Source: Hyalangium versicolor (lineage in GTDB: Bacteria; Myxococcota; Myxococcia; Myxococcales; Myxococcaceae). Taken from it: DNA of 64,000 nucleotides. Below, one piece after another: positions 32,688 through 42,386 of the stretch. Within the stretch, counting starts at the first letter, position 1. Every line of letters starts with the position of its first letter. The notes under the pieces are model-generated. The model saw only the letters and a program-made list of their open reading frames with translations. It was not told the origin of the DNA and searched no databases. The translations under genes and the position numbers were made by a program. The DNA lies in contig NZ_JAHXBF010000003.1 of NCBI RefSeq assembly GCF_020103695.1, positions 434,001-498,000 of the forward strand, written 5' to 3'.

Positions 32688-33770
32688 TTGAAGACCCACT
32701 GCCTCGTCCTGCTCACAGCGCTCCTGCTCGCCCCCTTCGTCCCGGCACGCGCGGCCGACCCTGAGCAACCCAATACCGCGCCCTCTGCTCCGGCCACTCC
32801 CGACTTTCCCGCCACCGAGACCACTGTCTCCCTGCTCGAGCCCGCCGCGGGCCAGTGCGAGTGGATCAAGTGGGATCCCGTCTCGTCCAAGCGCCGGGTG
32901 CTCGCACGCCTCGCGGCGGACTGCCAGGGAGGCAGCACCGCCCTGAGCCGTGACGGCAAGCGCGGCGCCGTGCGCTTCTGGCGAGGCGCCGTCAGCATGC
33001 CCATCGTCGGCAGGCCTACCTTCCCCGAGCCCTTTCCCTCCCAGGCCTTCCGGGATCGGCTCTTCCTGGTGGACCTCGTCACCGGTGCCGTGGAGGAACT
33101 TCCGCTGCCTCCCGAGGGCGAACTCATCGAGTACGGGTTCGATCCGAACGGCCGGTTGTTGGGCCTCTCCCTCCAGGGCGCCGCTCCAAGCCAGCAGGAG
33201 CGGGCCCAGGCCGTGGAACTCGACGCCGTGGGACGCCAGTCCGAGATCGGCCGCCGCAAGAGCACTCCGCTCAAGGCTCACGGCTTCGCCTTCCTGGGCG
33301 GCAAGTGGCTGCGCTTGGAGACGAAGGACTCCACCGATGGGTTGGGCACCGCCGCCCTGGACATGCGCAAGGAGATGGGCGAGCGCTCCATCCGCGCGCT
33401 CGATCCCCGCTTCGAGGGCCGCGAGATCGAAGACGACGCGGTGCTCGATCCGCTGTACGAACTCTCTCCCGAACAGCCCGAGGGCCAGTGGGTCGAGTTT
33501 CGGAGCGGCTTGCACTCGCTGGCCGTCTGGGGCACGCCCTTCGGCAATGACACGCTGGCCACGGGGCTCCTCCGCCGGCTGGAGCCAGGCACGGTGGTCG
33601 CGCTCCCTTCCTATCCCTTTCGCCCCAACGACATGATGAGCCTGCGTGCCCGAGGGGCATTCCTGCTCGTGTCGCTGGCGGATTCCGGGGCGCATCCGCG
33701 GATGTACCGGGGCCGCAAGCTCGTCTGGAGCTCCGAGACAGCCCGAGCCGTGACTCTCTGGCCCCGGTGA
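32688..33770 (+). CDS. Exported protein of unknown function
   Basis: 360 residues starting at TTG 32688; an in-frame TGA lies only seven codons upstream and no ATG or GTG precedes the signal peptide, so TTG is well supported. A Sec signal (CLVLLTALLLAPFVPARA, cleavage after about residue 23) is followed by a soluble domain with scattered beta-propeller-like motifs (TALSRDGKRGAVRFW, EYGFDPNGRLLGLSL). No catalytic motif or named family is recognised. It lies 60 bp after the VOC gene and converges on the receptor-linked lipoprotein gene. Confidence 0.7.
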   Translation: MKTHCLVLLTALLLAPFVPARAADPEQPNTAPSAPATPDFPATETTVSLLEPAAGQCEWIKWDPVSSKRRVLARLAADCQGGSTALSRDGKRGAVRFWRGAVSMPIVGRPTFPEPFPSQAFRDRLFLVDLVTGAVEELPLPPEGELIEYGFDPNGRLLGLSLQGAAPSQQERAQAVELDAVGRQSEIGRRKSTPLKAHGFAFLGGKWLRLETKDSTDGLGTAALDMRKEMGERSIRALDPRFEGREIEDDAVLDPLYELSPEQPEGQWVEFRSGLHSLAVWGTPFGNDTLATGLLRRLEPGTVVALPSYPFRPNDMMSLRARGAFLLVSLADSGAHPRMYRGRKLVWSSETARAVTLWPR

Positions 33771-33781
33771 GCATCGAGCGT

Positions 33782-35053
33782 TCACTCGAACAGGGACAGC
33801 TCCGCCAACTCGAGCAGGATGGCGTGGTTGCCCCGAGTCTGCTGGACGAAGACCCGCACCATGCGAACGGGAGGCGCATCCACCAGCGGCACGTCGAGGA
33901 AGAGGAGGTTCTGCTGCGTGCGCAGCGGCACGTCGAAGGGCGTGTCCTGGGGCCAGGTGTCGTAACGGCTCGAGATGCTCGACAGTGGCTCCGGATGGAA
34001 GGGTTTCAACTCGGCCATGCGCATCCACTGCTCGCCGTCCTCACTGCCTTCCACCACCAGGACGTTCTCTTCCGGCTTATCGAAATCCCTGGAGACCTCC
34101 AGGCCTCGGATGACGACCCGAGACAGGTGCTTGAGCGCCTGGAGATCCACCCCTACCTCGTTGGGATAGCTGCCGAGATGGTCCGGCAGGATGACGGGAG
34201 TGAGATCTCCGTCCGTCCAGGGACACGGCTCGGGACCCAGCGGGAGACCGGGGGCCCCGCGGCTCACCGGCCGGAGCGTGCCCGCGGCCCAGGGGATTCG
34301 CTCGCTGCGCCACTCCATCCAGAACTCCACGCCGCCGGAGTTTGCTCCCAGGGGGGAGAAGCCCCAGTTGCCCAGGGTGTGCGCGCGCACCTGGGCCTCT
34401 ACGGACGTGAAGTCCTCCAGGAGCCAGGGGGCTGGAGCCCATGGCGAGTCGACGCCCTGCTGTTGCCAGAGCAGTTGGTTGCCGCTGAGGAGCTGGACCA
34501 CGGCCTTGGGTTCCGAGGGGAGGAGGGGCTCGCTGGTGCCATCCTCGTGGAGCAGCCAGAGCACGCTCGCCGAGGGGGGCTGTTCCGGGGCAGGCGGAGG
34601 CGCGGAGAACGACAGAGCGGGGCCCCTGGGTTGCTCCACGCGTGCCAGGTGCCAGTCCCAGGGGTGCAGGGTGGGCAGTTCCACGTCGTCCACCTGCTCG
34701 AAGCTGACCCAGGTGCCCCGGCCCCCCTCCAATGGCAGTGCCAGGCGGAACCGTGGGGTGAATTGATTCATGTCGCGATCGAGGAGCTCCGTGTCTCCTT
34801 GGAGAACCTCCAGGATGAAGCGGCCCTCGGCGTCCGTGGTCACCTCCGAGTAGGGCTGGAAGGCCGGTGGAGGATCCCCCGGCTTCGCGTTGAGAGGAGT
34901 CACCGTTCGCTCCAGCGTCAGCGACAGACCGGGGTGGGGCGAGCCATCGGCTTGCCGCACCTCGCCGTAGGCGAAGATGGGATCCTCGGGAAAGCGCTCG
35001 CAGCCGCCCAGGGCGAGGGCCAGCAGGCAGAACAGGCTCCGACGCGGGTTCAT
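33782..35053 (-). CDS. Lipoprotein partner of the TonB-dependent receptor
   Basis: 423 residues. Lipobox LALGGC (Cys18) after a short hydrophobic signal. The N-terminal part (about 25-125) looks like a carboxypeptidase-regulatory/TonB-receptor-type beta domain (YGEVRQADGSPHPGLSLTL, TDAEGRFILEVL). The C-terminal 150 residues have the features of a discoidin-like jelly roll (VRMVRVFVQQ, LLELAELSLF at the end). It starts one base after the receptor's stop codon, so the two are co-transcribed. It may be a surface lipoprotein acting with the receptor, as SusD does with SusC, but it has no SusD similarity that I can see. Confidence 0.75.
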   Translation of the reverse strand: MNPRRSLFCLLALALGGCERFPEDPIFAYGEVRQADGSPHPGLSLTLERTVTPLNAKPGDPPPAFQPYSEVTTDAEGRFILEVLQGDTELLDRDMNQFTPRFRLALPLEGGRGTWVSFEQVDDVELPTLHPWDWHLARVEQPRGPALSFSAPPPAPEQPPSASVLWLLHEDGTSEPLLPSEPKAVVQLLSGNQLLWQQQGVDSPWAPAPWLLEDFTSVEAQVRAHTLGNWGFSPLGANSGGVEFWMEWRSERIPWAAGTLRPVSRGAPGLPLGPEPCPWTDGDLTPVILPDHLGSYPNEVGVDLQALKHLSRVVIRGLEVSRDFDKPEENVLVVEGSEDGEQWMRMAELKPFHPEPLSSISSRYDTWPQDTPFDVPLRTQQNLLFLDVPLVDAPPVRMVRVFVQQTRGNHAILLELAELSLFE

Positions 35054-35054
35054 G

Positions 35055-37817
35055 TCAGTACGTTCCTTTCAAGCCGAGCATCGGGAGGATGACGGGAAGG
35101 GCGATGCTTTCCCTCTGCGGTGCGCCGGTCTCGAAGACGTACGTGTAGTTGTAGCCGTACACCTCGGACTGGGCGGAGATGTTGAGCACGTCTAGGGAGA
35201 GATCGAGTGTGAAGTCCTCCATGGCCCAGGACTTCGCGGCGCGCAGGTCCACGCGGAAGAAGGGGGGCAGGCGCTTGAACTGATCGCCGTCAACACGCAC
35301 CCAGGTGGGCTCTCCGTCGGAGTCCTGCACGGCCCGCTGGGTATAGGAGGTGATCTGTCCGGACTCCGGGCGCCCGCTGTTGAAGTGGACGACGGCGCCG
35401 ACGGTGTAGTTGTTGCCGAACTTGTAGCTGAGCGCGGCGTTGAAGACGTGGGCCTGATCAAAGGCGAAGGGCAGCCATGCCTCGTCCGAGGACACCACGT
35501 GGTTGGTGTCGTCATAGCGATCGAAGCGCACCTTCCGCTTGCTCTGCAGGAAGCTGTAGGAGACCCAGCCGAACCACTGGCGCCCCAGCGGGTGACGGGC
35601 CATCAGCTCGAAGCCGTAGGCGTAGCCCGTGGTGCTGGGATCCGTGATCGCCAGGCTGGCGCGACGGCGGTTCTCCGCCACGTCGGCCAGGTCGAACTCC
35701 ACCGCGCGCCGCAGCGGGTTGTAGAAGGCGTCAGCGTTCAGCTCCAGCCCGTCGAAGGGCCGCCACTCGGCGCCCACGTCGAACTGAGCTCCGGATTGCA
35801 GGCCGTAGCGCAGGGCGGAGCCATCCAACACGGGCAGGTGCAGCAGCACGGTGGGGGACTGGTGGAACAGGCCCGCGCCGCCCTTGAGGCTGAACTGGTC
35901 CGAGAGGGCCTTGCGCACGCTCAGGCGAGGCTCCACGGCCGTGTACGTGACGCCAGGCACCAGGTGGTAGGCGTCCACGCGCAGCCCCGGCACCACGGTC
36001 CAGGTGGCGGTGGGGAGCCAGGTGGCTTCGGCGTAGGCTCCGCTGAAGGTGGTCAGCGTGGAGGGACTCTTGAGCGGATCATCGGGATCTCCAGGGCGCC
36101 AGCCTGGGGGACGGCCGGTGCCCTCGAGCACCACGGCGGCGCTGCGGTGCTCCACGTCTCCGCCCAGTCGGAACTCCAGCGACTCTCCCAGCCGGCGCTT
36201 CCAGCCCGCACGCGCCGCCAGGATGGACTGATCCATGCGGTACTGGCCCACGCGCACCACCTGGAGCTGTTGACCGACCCGCTGGGTCTGATCGCCGACC
36301 AGGCCCGCTTCGTCCCAGCCCACGGTGATTCCTGCCTCTGCTTCGCCGCCGATCAGCGGGTAGGTGCCGCGCAGATCCACCCGGTGGAAGCGGGTGACGA
36401 CACCTCCTCCCTCCCTGTTCTCGATCTTCGAGTCCGGCGTCAGCCCGAGATCATCGGAGCTTCCCAGCGCGAACAGGCGCACCCGCCCTTGGCCCACCTT
36501 CTGCTCGATGCGGGCCTGGTAGTCCCAGAAGCCGGCACGCACGCTGCCGTCGTCCTCGGCCAGATTCAGCGAGTTGCTCACCAGCGAGATGAGGACGCCG
36601 GTGTAGCTGACCCGGCCAGCCACGCTGATGGAGGTGCCGGTTTCCTGGAAGGGGTACTCGACGAAGCCACCGGCGTTGATGAAGTCCGCGTAGGCCGTGG
36701 CGTGGAACCGATCCTCACGGGGGCGGCTCAAGCGGCCCTCGACCGCGCCTCCCAGCAGCCGCCCGAACTGCACGGGAGGCGTGCCCGGATAGAAGTCCAC
36801 CGTGTCGATGAAGTCCGGGTGGATGACCGCGGGCCCCAGCATCAGGTGGTACAGCATGGGGATGCGCACGCCATCCAGGAAGAAGCCGGTGGCGGCCGGC
36901 TGACTGCCGCGCACCACCGGGTAGCTGACGCCCGAGGCGAGGCTGCCCACTCCCGGCATCAGCATCACCACGCGGAACGGATCGCCCTGGGTGCCGGGGA
37001 CCTCGCGGATCTCCTGCTCGTGCAGGCTGATGCGCGTCACCTCCGTGCGAGGCTTATCGTCACGGACCACCGTCTCGTAGGGGTTCACCACGCCGGGCCG
37101 CAGCCGGTAGATGACGTCCAGCGTCTGGCCGGGGGTGAGCTGTTCCTCGAAGGTGGCCTGCTCGTGACCCGCCGCGTGCACCTGCACCTGGTGGGGACCG
37201 GGCGGGAGTTCCAGTGTGAAGCGGCCCTGGGCATTCACGGTGGCCGCTGGGGTGGTGGCGCCATCCAGAAAGAGCGTCGCATCCGCCAGCGGGCGTCGAG
37301 TGCCGCGAGCCCGTACCTCTCCGGTCAGATGGGCCACAGCGGCAGCGGGTGGAGGAGGCGGCACGAAGCGGTAGACGAAGGGCAGGCGGACAGAGACGGG
37401 AGCGCCGCCCAGGGTCGCTGGCTGGAAGCGCAGGTGCGGAGCGGCCTTCACCGCGGCGTCGGTGAGGCGCGGCTCCGCAGCCTCCTGGACCACGTGGGAT
37501 TCGGTCACCTCTCCGTGCTCGTCGATGAGCAGCTCCAGCGTCACTTCAGCAGCTGTGCCCTCGAGGCCCTCGGGCCAGGTGGCCGGAGAGTCCGCCAGCA
37601 GCGTTGGAGGGACCAGCTCGGCCACGCCTCCATCGGTATTCAGGCCCAGGCGCCTGGCGTCCTCGGCGGAAACCGAGCTGCCTCCATCGTGAGCCTGGAC
37701 CTCCACCTCCACTGATCGCGGCTCACTGGCTCCTGATGGGACGCCTTGTGCTCCCGATATGCCTGGGACGCTGAGCACGAGGAGAACGAGCCAAGGGGGA
37801 TAACGCAATACGTGCAT
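35055..37817 (-). CDS. TonB-dependent receptor with N-terminal TonB_C-like domain
   Basis: 920 residues. Signal peptide (about 1-23); then at about 60-155 a TonB_C-like domain (VTLELLIDEHGEVTESHVV, AAPHLRFQPATLGG); a carboxypeptidase-regulatory domain (about 165-245); a plug domain (about 255-380, GDPFRVVMLMPGV, YPVVRGSQPAATGFFLDGV); and a beta-barrel to the C-terminus. Such receptors import or export ligands across the outer membrane powered by TonB. No TonB box of the standard form was pinned down. The co-transcribed lipoprotein downstream may be its surface partner. The ligand is unknown. Confidence 0.9.
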   Translation of the reverse strand: MHVLRYPPWLVLLVLSVPGISGAQGVPSGASEPRSVEVEVQAHDGGSSVSAEDARRLGLNTDGGVAELVPPTLLADSPATWPEGLEGTAAEVTLELLIDEHGEVTESHVVQEAAEPRLTDAAVKAAPHLRFQPATLGGAPVSVRLPFVYRFVPPPPPAAAVAHLTGEVRARGTRRPLADATLFLDGATTPAATVNAQGRFTLELPPGPHQVQVHAAGHEQATFEEQLTPGQTLDVIYRLRPGVVNPYETVVRDDKPRTEVTRISLHEQEIREVPGTQGDPFRVVMLMPGVGSLASGVSYPVVRGSQPAATGFFLDGVRIPMLYHLMLGPAVIHPDFIDTVDFYPGTPPVQFGRLLGGAVEGRLSRPREDRFHATAYADFINAGGFVEYPFQETGTSISVAGRVSYTGVLISLVSNSLNLAEDDGSVRAGFWDYQARIEQKVGQGRVRLFALGSSDDLGLTPDSKIENREGGGVVTRFHRVDLRGTYPLIGGEAEAGITVGWDEAGLVGDQTQRVGQQLQVVRVGQYRMDQSILAARAGWKRRLGESLEFRLGGDVEHRSAAVVLEGTGRPPGWRPGDPDDPLKSPSTLTTFSGAYAEATWLPTATWTVVPGLRVDAYHLVPGVTYTAVEPRLSVRKALSDQFSLKGGAGLFHQSPTVLLHLPVLDGSALRYGLQSGAQFDVGAEWRPFDGLELNADAFYNPLRRAVEFDLADVAENRRRASLAITDPSTTGYAYGFELMARHPLGRQWFGWVSYSFLQSKRKVRFDRYDDTNHVVSSDEAWLPFAFDQAHVFNAALSYKFGNNYTVGAVVHFNSGRPESGQITSYTQRAVQDSDGEPTWVRVDGDQFKRLPPFFRVDLRAAKSWAMEDFTLDLSLDVLNISAQSEVYGYNYTYVFETGAPQRESIALPVILPMLGLKGTY

Positions 37818-37898
37818 GGGCCCGCTAACACCGCAGGCATTTCAATCTGTCACTCCACGTGTCGTTTTTTCCGGAACAGGCCCCTGTGCGCGCCGCCC

Positions 37899-38732
37899 TC
37901 ACAAGGTATCGAGGAACGAGAGGAGGGTCCTTGCGCACGCCTCGGGCTGTTCCAGGGGAAAGAGGTGGGTGGTGCCGGGGAGTTCCTCGGCTCGGACGCC
38001 TGGAATGGTGCGTCGGACGCGATCCAGGGCCTCCGGAGTGAGCGTGGTGGTGTCGCCTCCCCGGATCACCAGCGTCGGCACCGAGACCGAGCGCAGCTGG
38101 CGCCAGGCATCGCGGGGGGAGGTCTCGAAGATGCGGGCCTCCCAGGCGGTGGGGATGGTGAGCCGGAAGCCTCCGCCGGGCGATTCGGTGAGCCCATGGG
38201 CGATGTAGTCCTGAAAGGAGGCGGGATCGAACCGCTGGAAGAGGGGCTTCTTGCGGTAGCTCGCGGCGGCCTCCTCACGGGAGTTCCACGCTTCGCGACG
38301 GCGCCGGGCCAGGCTCGCGGGAGGAACCTGGCTCCTCAGCCCGAGCAGGCTTAGCAACCCGAGCAGCATCAGGCGCGAACCCGTGAGCAGGACCGGATCC
38401 ATGGCCACCACGGCTCGGAAGAGCTTCGGTTCGTTCACTGAGGCGAGCAGGGTGGCCACGCCGCCCATGCTGTGCCCGACGCCGATCACTCCCTCCAGGC
38501 CGTGGGCTCGCAGCGCCTGGGCCAGATCGTCGGCCATGTCATCCCACGTCCGCATCTCCAGTGGATCCGATCCCGGTACCAGGGAGCGGCTGCGAAGGGT
38601 GAAGACGTGGTAGCGCGGCTTCAGGAGTTCGATGAGCCGGCGGTAGCTGCCCGGAGGAAAGCCGTTGGCGTGGGCCAGGTGCAGTTCCGGACCGCTGCCG
38701 CCCCAGTCATCGAGTTGCAGGGGGCGGTTCAT
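37899..38732 (-). CDS. Alpha/beta hydrolase
   Basis: 277 residues. The fold's elements are clear: an oxyanion segment LAHANGFPPGSYRRL in place of the usual HG motif, the nucleophile elbow GVGHSMGG with Ser88, an acid in VIRGGDTTTL and the C-terminal His in LPGTTHLFPLEQP. These act as esterases, lipases or similar hydrolases in the cytosol; no signal peptide is present. The specificity is unknown. It lies between the receptor gene and the pseudouridine synthase gene, all on the minus strand, with gaps of 81 and 127 bp that show no features. Confidence 0.88.
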   Translation of the reverse strand: MNRPLQLDDWGGSGPELHLAHANGFPPGSYRRLIELLKPRYHVFTLRSRSLVPGSDPLEMRTWDDMADDLAQALRAHGLEGVIGVGHSMGGVATLLASVNEPKLFRAVVAMDPVLLTGSRLMLLGLLSLLGLRSQVPPASLARRRREAWNSREEAAASYRKKPLFQRFDPASFQDYIAHGLTESPGGGFRLTIPTAWEARIFETSPRDAWRQLRSVSVPTLVIRGGDTTTLTPEALDRVRRTIPGVRAEELPGTTHLFPLEQPEACARTLLSFLDTL

Positions 38733-38859
38733 TGAGCGCGTCCATCGATCGGGACCTCGCGGGAGTCATTGTTCTCGGGCGCAGCGTCGCTTCGCACTGG
38801 CGCGAGTGTGCCGCAGTCCGCTCCCGGGAGTCATCGGGCTTCCGGCGGGGTTGCCGCGA

Positions 38860-40539
38860 TCAGAAGGGAGCCGGGCGCTCGAAGGTCACGCGCTGTCCCG
38901 TGTGGGGATGCCGGAACGAGAGAGACTCCGCGTGAAGGTGCAGGCGATCCGCGTCGCGCCCGTAGAGGCGATCTCCGACGATGGGGGTGCCCAACCCAAG
39001 CGGATGTGCTGCATGGACGCGGAGCTGGTGGGTCCTCCCGGTGAGGGGGAAGAAGGCCACGCGGGTCCGTTCGCCCCGACGCGCCAGGACGTGCCACTCC
39101 GTCACCGCGGGCTTGCCGTGCACGGGATCATGGATCTGCCGTGGCCTGTCATGGAGATCGACGCGCATCGGGAAATCGATGGTGCCTCGCTCGCCGGGGA
39201 AGAGGCCCTCGAGCCAGGCCACGTAGCGCTTGTGGACCTCACGGTGGAGGAACTGTCGCTGCAGGTCCGCGTGCGTCCTTGGGTCCAGGGCCGCGACGAG
39301 CAGCCCCGAGGTGTCCAGGTCGAGCCGGTGCACGAGCAGCGGGCCTGCCGCGTGCGGGTAACGGGCGCGAAGCCGGGCCGCCACCGAGTCCGTGAGCGAC
39401 GCATCCTTCGCGGGCACGGAGAGCAGGCCGCAGGGCTTGTCCACGATGACCAGCCACTCATCCTCATAGAGGATGGGCAGCTCCTGGGCGGTGACCACGG
39501 GCGGAGCGAAGGCTCGCGGAGGCGCGACGCGTAGACCGTCCAGTAGGAAGGGCAGGAGCGGTCCGCACTTATCCCGGCATGCGGAGTAGAAAGCCCCTGC
39601 GACACGGCCTCCCGCGGGAGGCGGAGAACCCCACCAGAACTCGGCGAGCGCCAACGGACGCAGCCCGTGCGTGAAGGCATAGGCCAGGAGCTTCGGTGCC
39701 GCGCAGTCTCCAGCCCCCGAGGGAGGCTCTCCGGCCGGGAACAGGGCTCTCAGCGAACGGCGTTCCCCCTGAGCATTGGGGAGCACGTAGCTGTCGTGGA
39801 TCCGCTTCATGAACGTGCGGCTGACGATGCGCCGCAGCCGGTCGAGTGCACGGAGCCGCCGCTCGAGCCGCGCTCGCTTTGGCTGAATGGTCTGCCACTC
39901 CTCTGTCTGGGCTGCCTCCAACCGGCGCCGCTCCGCCTTGTCGCCTCGGCTTTCTTGGTCGAGCGCATGGAGGGCCTGGCGCTTCTCGGCCTCCGAGAGC
40001 GTGTCCGCCGCGACGAACTCGGCCCGCCGATCATGGCGCTGCCGCTTCCGAGCCTCGTGCACGGCGCGCATCGCCTCTCGCTCCGCGGCGTGGCGAACCT
40101 CCTGCTCCGCGTGGGCCTGCTGGAGCGCGACGAACTCCGGTGAGGTCCGAAGCGCCTCCGCTCGGGCGAGCAGCGCCTTGACCACGGCCTCGCCCGCAGG
40201 CTCCACGTGGGTGCGCGCCTCGCGGTCGAACATCGGAGGCACGAAGCCCGGCACGTCCCACCGTCCATCGAGCATCCCGGAGAAGGAGCGAAGGAATCCG
40301 ATGCGGCCGCCGGGCTCCTGCACGACCAGCACGCCGAACATCTTTCCGCCCTCCGGACCATCGAGCCCCGAGGCCGGAACCCCCGGGGCGACGGATCCAG
40401 CCCGGAGCTCCGCCTGCATCCGCTCCGCAGCCAGGCGAGCCAGCGCGTGGGGGCCCAGCTCGTCCAGGGGGCTCGGGAACTCCTCAGGGAGCTCGGACGG
40501 AGCGGGTTGCGGCTCGAAAGGGGTGAACCACGTCTCCAC
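38860..40539 (-). CDS. RluA-family pseudouridine synthase, long form
   Basis: 559 residues from a GTG at 40539 with GGAGGAGC just upstream. The C-terminal 220 residues are the RluA catalytic domain with HRLDLDTSGLLV, whose Asp isomerises uridine to pseudouridine in rRNA or tRNA, and TGRTHQLRVHAAH. The N-terminal 340 residues hold a conserved FGVLVVQEPGG / LRSFSGMLDGRW block and a long charged coiled-coil region (about 145-250, many Arg/Glu). This long form is known in several proteobacteria; its extra half has no assigned role. The RNA target cannot be told. Confidence 0.88.
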   Translation of the reverse strand: METWFTPFEPQPAPSELPEEFPSPLDELGPHALARLAAERMQAELRAGSVAPGVPASGLDGPEGGKMFGVLVVQEPGGRIGFLRSFSGMLDGRWDVPGFVPPMFDREARTHVEPAGEAVVKALLARAEALRTSPEFVALQQAHAEQEVRHAAEREAMRAVHEARKRQRHDRRAEFVAADTLSEAEKRQALHALDQESRGDKAERRRLEAAQTEEWQTIQPKRARLERRLRALDRLRRIVSRTFMKRIHDSYVLPNAQGERRSLRALFPAGEPPSGAGDCAAPKLLAYAFTHGLRPLALAEFWWGSPPPAGGRVAGAFYSACRDKCGPLLPFLLDGLRVAPPRAFAPPVVTAQELPILYEDEWLVIVDKPCGLLSVPAKDASLTDSVAARLRARYPHAAGPLLVHRLDLDTSGLLVAALDPRTHADLQRQFLHREVHKRYVAWLEGLFPGERGTIDFPMRVDLHDRPRQIHDPVHGKPAVTEWHVLARRGERTRVAFFPLTGRTHQLRVHAAHPLGLGTPIVGDRLYGRDADRLHLHAESLSFRHPHTGQRVTFERPAPF

Positions 40540-40590
40540 GCTCCTCCGGTAGCACGAAACGGCCAGAGGAGGGCAGGGGGCCCCGAAGGA

Positions 40591-41607
40591 TCAGCCCGCC
40601 TGGCGCATGGGCGAGAGGCCTCCCCCGGCGCGCTCGCGCACCTCGCGGATCAGCTGGTCCGTGCGCAGCGGACCCGACAGGAAGGTATGCGCCCCCATCG
40701 CCAGGGCCCGGTCTCGATCGTGCGCCCGGCCCGCCACCAGCAACTGCGCCCGGATACCGTGCCGCTTCACGGACTCCACCGACTGCAGCGGTGTCAGCAC
40801 CACCGTGCGGGGGCTCGCCTTCAGCACGTCCTCTGTGCGCGCCACCCGGGCCCGCAGACCCTCGTCCGCGAGCAGCTTCATCAGCCCTTCCGTGGCCTGG
40901 GCGCCCCAGCCGTACACCCAGACCTCAGGCTCGGGCACCGCCGCCACCTTGGGCATCTCCGGCTCGGTGACGCGCGCGTCGAAGGGCACGTCCGCCGCCA
41001 GCGGCAGCATCACCGGCAGGCCGTTCTGCTCGACGGTTGGCACGGGGGCTCCGCTCTGCACGACGCGGGCGATCATCAGATACTCGGCGCGATCCGTCAC
41101 CAGCGGCAGGTGCTCATCCGCCTCGGGGAGGGGAATCGGCTCGATGGGGCGCTCGGCCCCGATGAGGTGTGGGTAGTAGAGCCGATCGATCGCCCGCGAT
41201 ACGGCGCGATCCGTGGCCAGTAGCGCCACCACGCGCGACTTGCCCGCCACCCGGGCCACCTCGTCCAGCACGGTGGGGCGCGCCGGAGCAGCCACGGCCA
41301 CCACCAGCTCGGACTGCCGCAAACCCTCGACGCGCAGCGGAATCACCCGGCACGCCTCGGCCGTCTCCACTGGCAGCAGATCCACCAGGCTGGGATCCAG
41401 CGTCTGCTGATCCAGATCGATCGCGGGCAGGTGCTCCTGGCTGGAGAGCAGCTCCAGCACCTGCTGCGCGGTGCAGAAACCCTTGTCCACCACCACCTGC
41501 CCCAGGGGCACGCCCCACTTGTAGTGGAAGCCCAGTGCCGCTCGGAGCTGGATGTCGTCCACCAGCCCCTTCTCCAGAAGCAGATCGCCCAGCCGCTTCT
41601 TCCGCAT
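40591..41607 (-). CDS. MshEN-domain protein
   Basis: 338 residues from the ATG at 41607. The N-terminus (RLGDLLLEKGLVDDIQLRAA, LGQVVVDKGFCTAQQVLELL) is the MshEN fold found at the front of type II secretion and type IV pilus ATPases, which binds cyclic di-GMP in MshE. No ATPase domain follows. The C-terminal 110 residues (VWVYGWGAQATEGLMKLLAD, AQLLVAGRAHDRDRALAMG) look like a degenerate receiver-type fold. I infer a regulatory protein, perhaps sensing c-di-GMP in motility or secretion; the nucleotide-binding residues were not verified. Confidence 0.75.
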   Translation of the reverse strand: MRKKRLGDLLLEKGLVDDIQLRAALGFHYKWGVPLGQVVVDKGFCTAQQVLELLSSQEHLPAIDLDQQTLDPSLVDLLPVETAEACRVIPLRVEGLRQSELVVAVAAPARPTVLDEVARVAGKSRVVALLATDRAVSRAIDRLYYPHLIGAERPIEPIPLPEADEHLPLVTDRAEYLMIARVVQSGAPVPTVEQNGLPVMLPLAADVPFDARVTEPEMPKVAAVPEPEVWVYGWGAQATEGLMKLLADEGLRARVARTEDVLKASPRTVVLTPLQSVESVKRHGIRAQLLVAGRAHDRDRALAMGAHTFLSGPLRTDQLIREVRERAGGGLSPMRQAG

Positions 41608-41696
41608 CGTCGCGCCCTTGGGTTGTGGGTCTGGAGTAATTGTCGGCGCGTGTGGGTAGAAGTTGTCTGATGTGGTGAAAGGAGAACTTTGTACCT

Positions 41697-42386
41697 TCAG
41701 CGTGAGCCCACCCCCAGCTCGAGTGGCTTCGCCACGGGAACCTCCGCCCGGCAGTGCGCGCAGCGAGAGGCCTCCACCCGGATGGAGGCGCCGCAGCTCG
41801 GGCACGGGCGGCGGAAGAGCCTCGCCTCCATGCGGTGTGCCACGAGGGCCGCCGCCACTCCCGCCGCCGCCATGAGCACCACCAGGACGAGCGCCAGCGC
41901 CGGGGCCATGAAGACGGCCACGCACAGCCCCAGCACGCCGCCCTCCTGGAAGCGGTTGAGCCACTTCACGGGGTGGAAGACATGGCTCTCGAGGCCCACG
42001 AACTCGTTGTGCACGCGCCGCCGCAGCCCCAGTGTTGCCACCGCGAGCAGCGCGCCTCCGCCTCCCACCGCCCACTCGGGGAGCTGCTGCGTCTCCACGT
42101 TGAGCGAGCCCATCACCGCCAGGGCACCGCTCCCCGCACTGAGGCCATACTGGACCAGCCCCAGCAGTGAGTGCATGTCTTCATCGCGGACGGTGATCAT
42201 CTCGAAGATGAGGATGACCGCGAAGGCCGCCATGGCGCCCGGGAGGGCCATCCACTGCAGTTCGGGAGGCAGGGACACGTAGCCATCGTGCGAGGCCACC
42301 GCCACCGCCAGCAGGCTCAGCCCGGCGCGAGTGCCCGAGGCGCTGCTCAGCCCGAGCAGCTGGGCGACAAATGCGTAGGAGATCAT
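41697..42386 (-). CDS. DUF4126-like membrane protein with zinc ribbon
   Basis: 229 residues from the ATG at 42386, which overlaps the upstream gene's stop in ATGA. Five or six membrane segments with the family's start SYAFVAQLLGLSSASGTRAG, then a C-terminal zinc ribbon (CPSCGASIRVEASRCAHC). The family (DUF4126) has no known function. Co-translated with the next upstream zinc-ribbon membrane protein, it probably works in the same membrane assembly. Confidence 0.75.
   Translation of the reverse strand: MISYAFVAQLLGLSSASGTRAGLSLLAVAVASHDGYVSLPPELQWMALPGAMAAFAVILIFEMITVRDEDMHSLLGLVQYGLSAGSGALAVMGSLNVETQQLPEWAVGGGGALLAVATLGLRRRVHNEFVGLESHVFHPVKWLNRFQEGGVLGLCVAVFMAPALALVLVVLMAAAGVAAALVAHRMEARLFRRPCPSCGASIRVEASRCAHCRAEVPVAKPLELGVGSR

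Noticed and set aside
35385..37715. 776-residue plus-strand open frame
   Set aside because: Antisense to the TonB-dependent receptor, with shadow composition.
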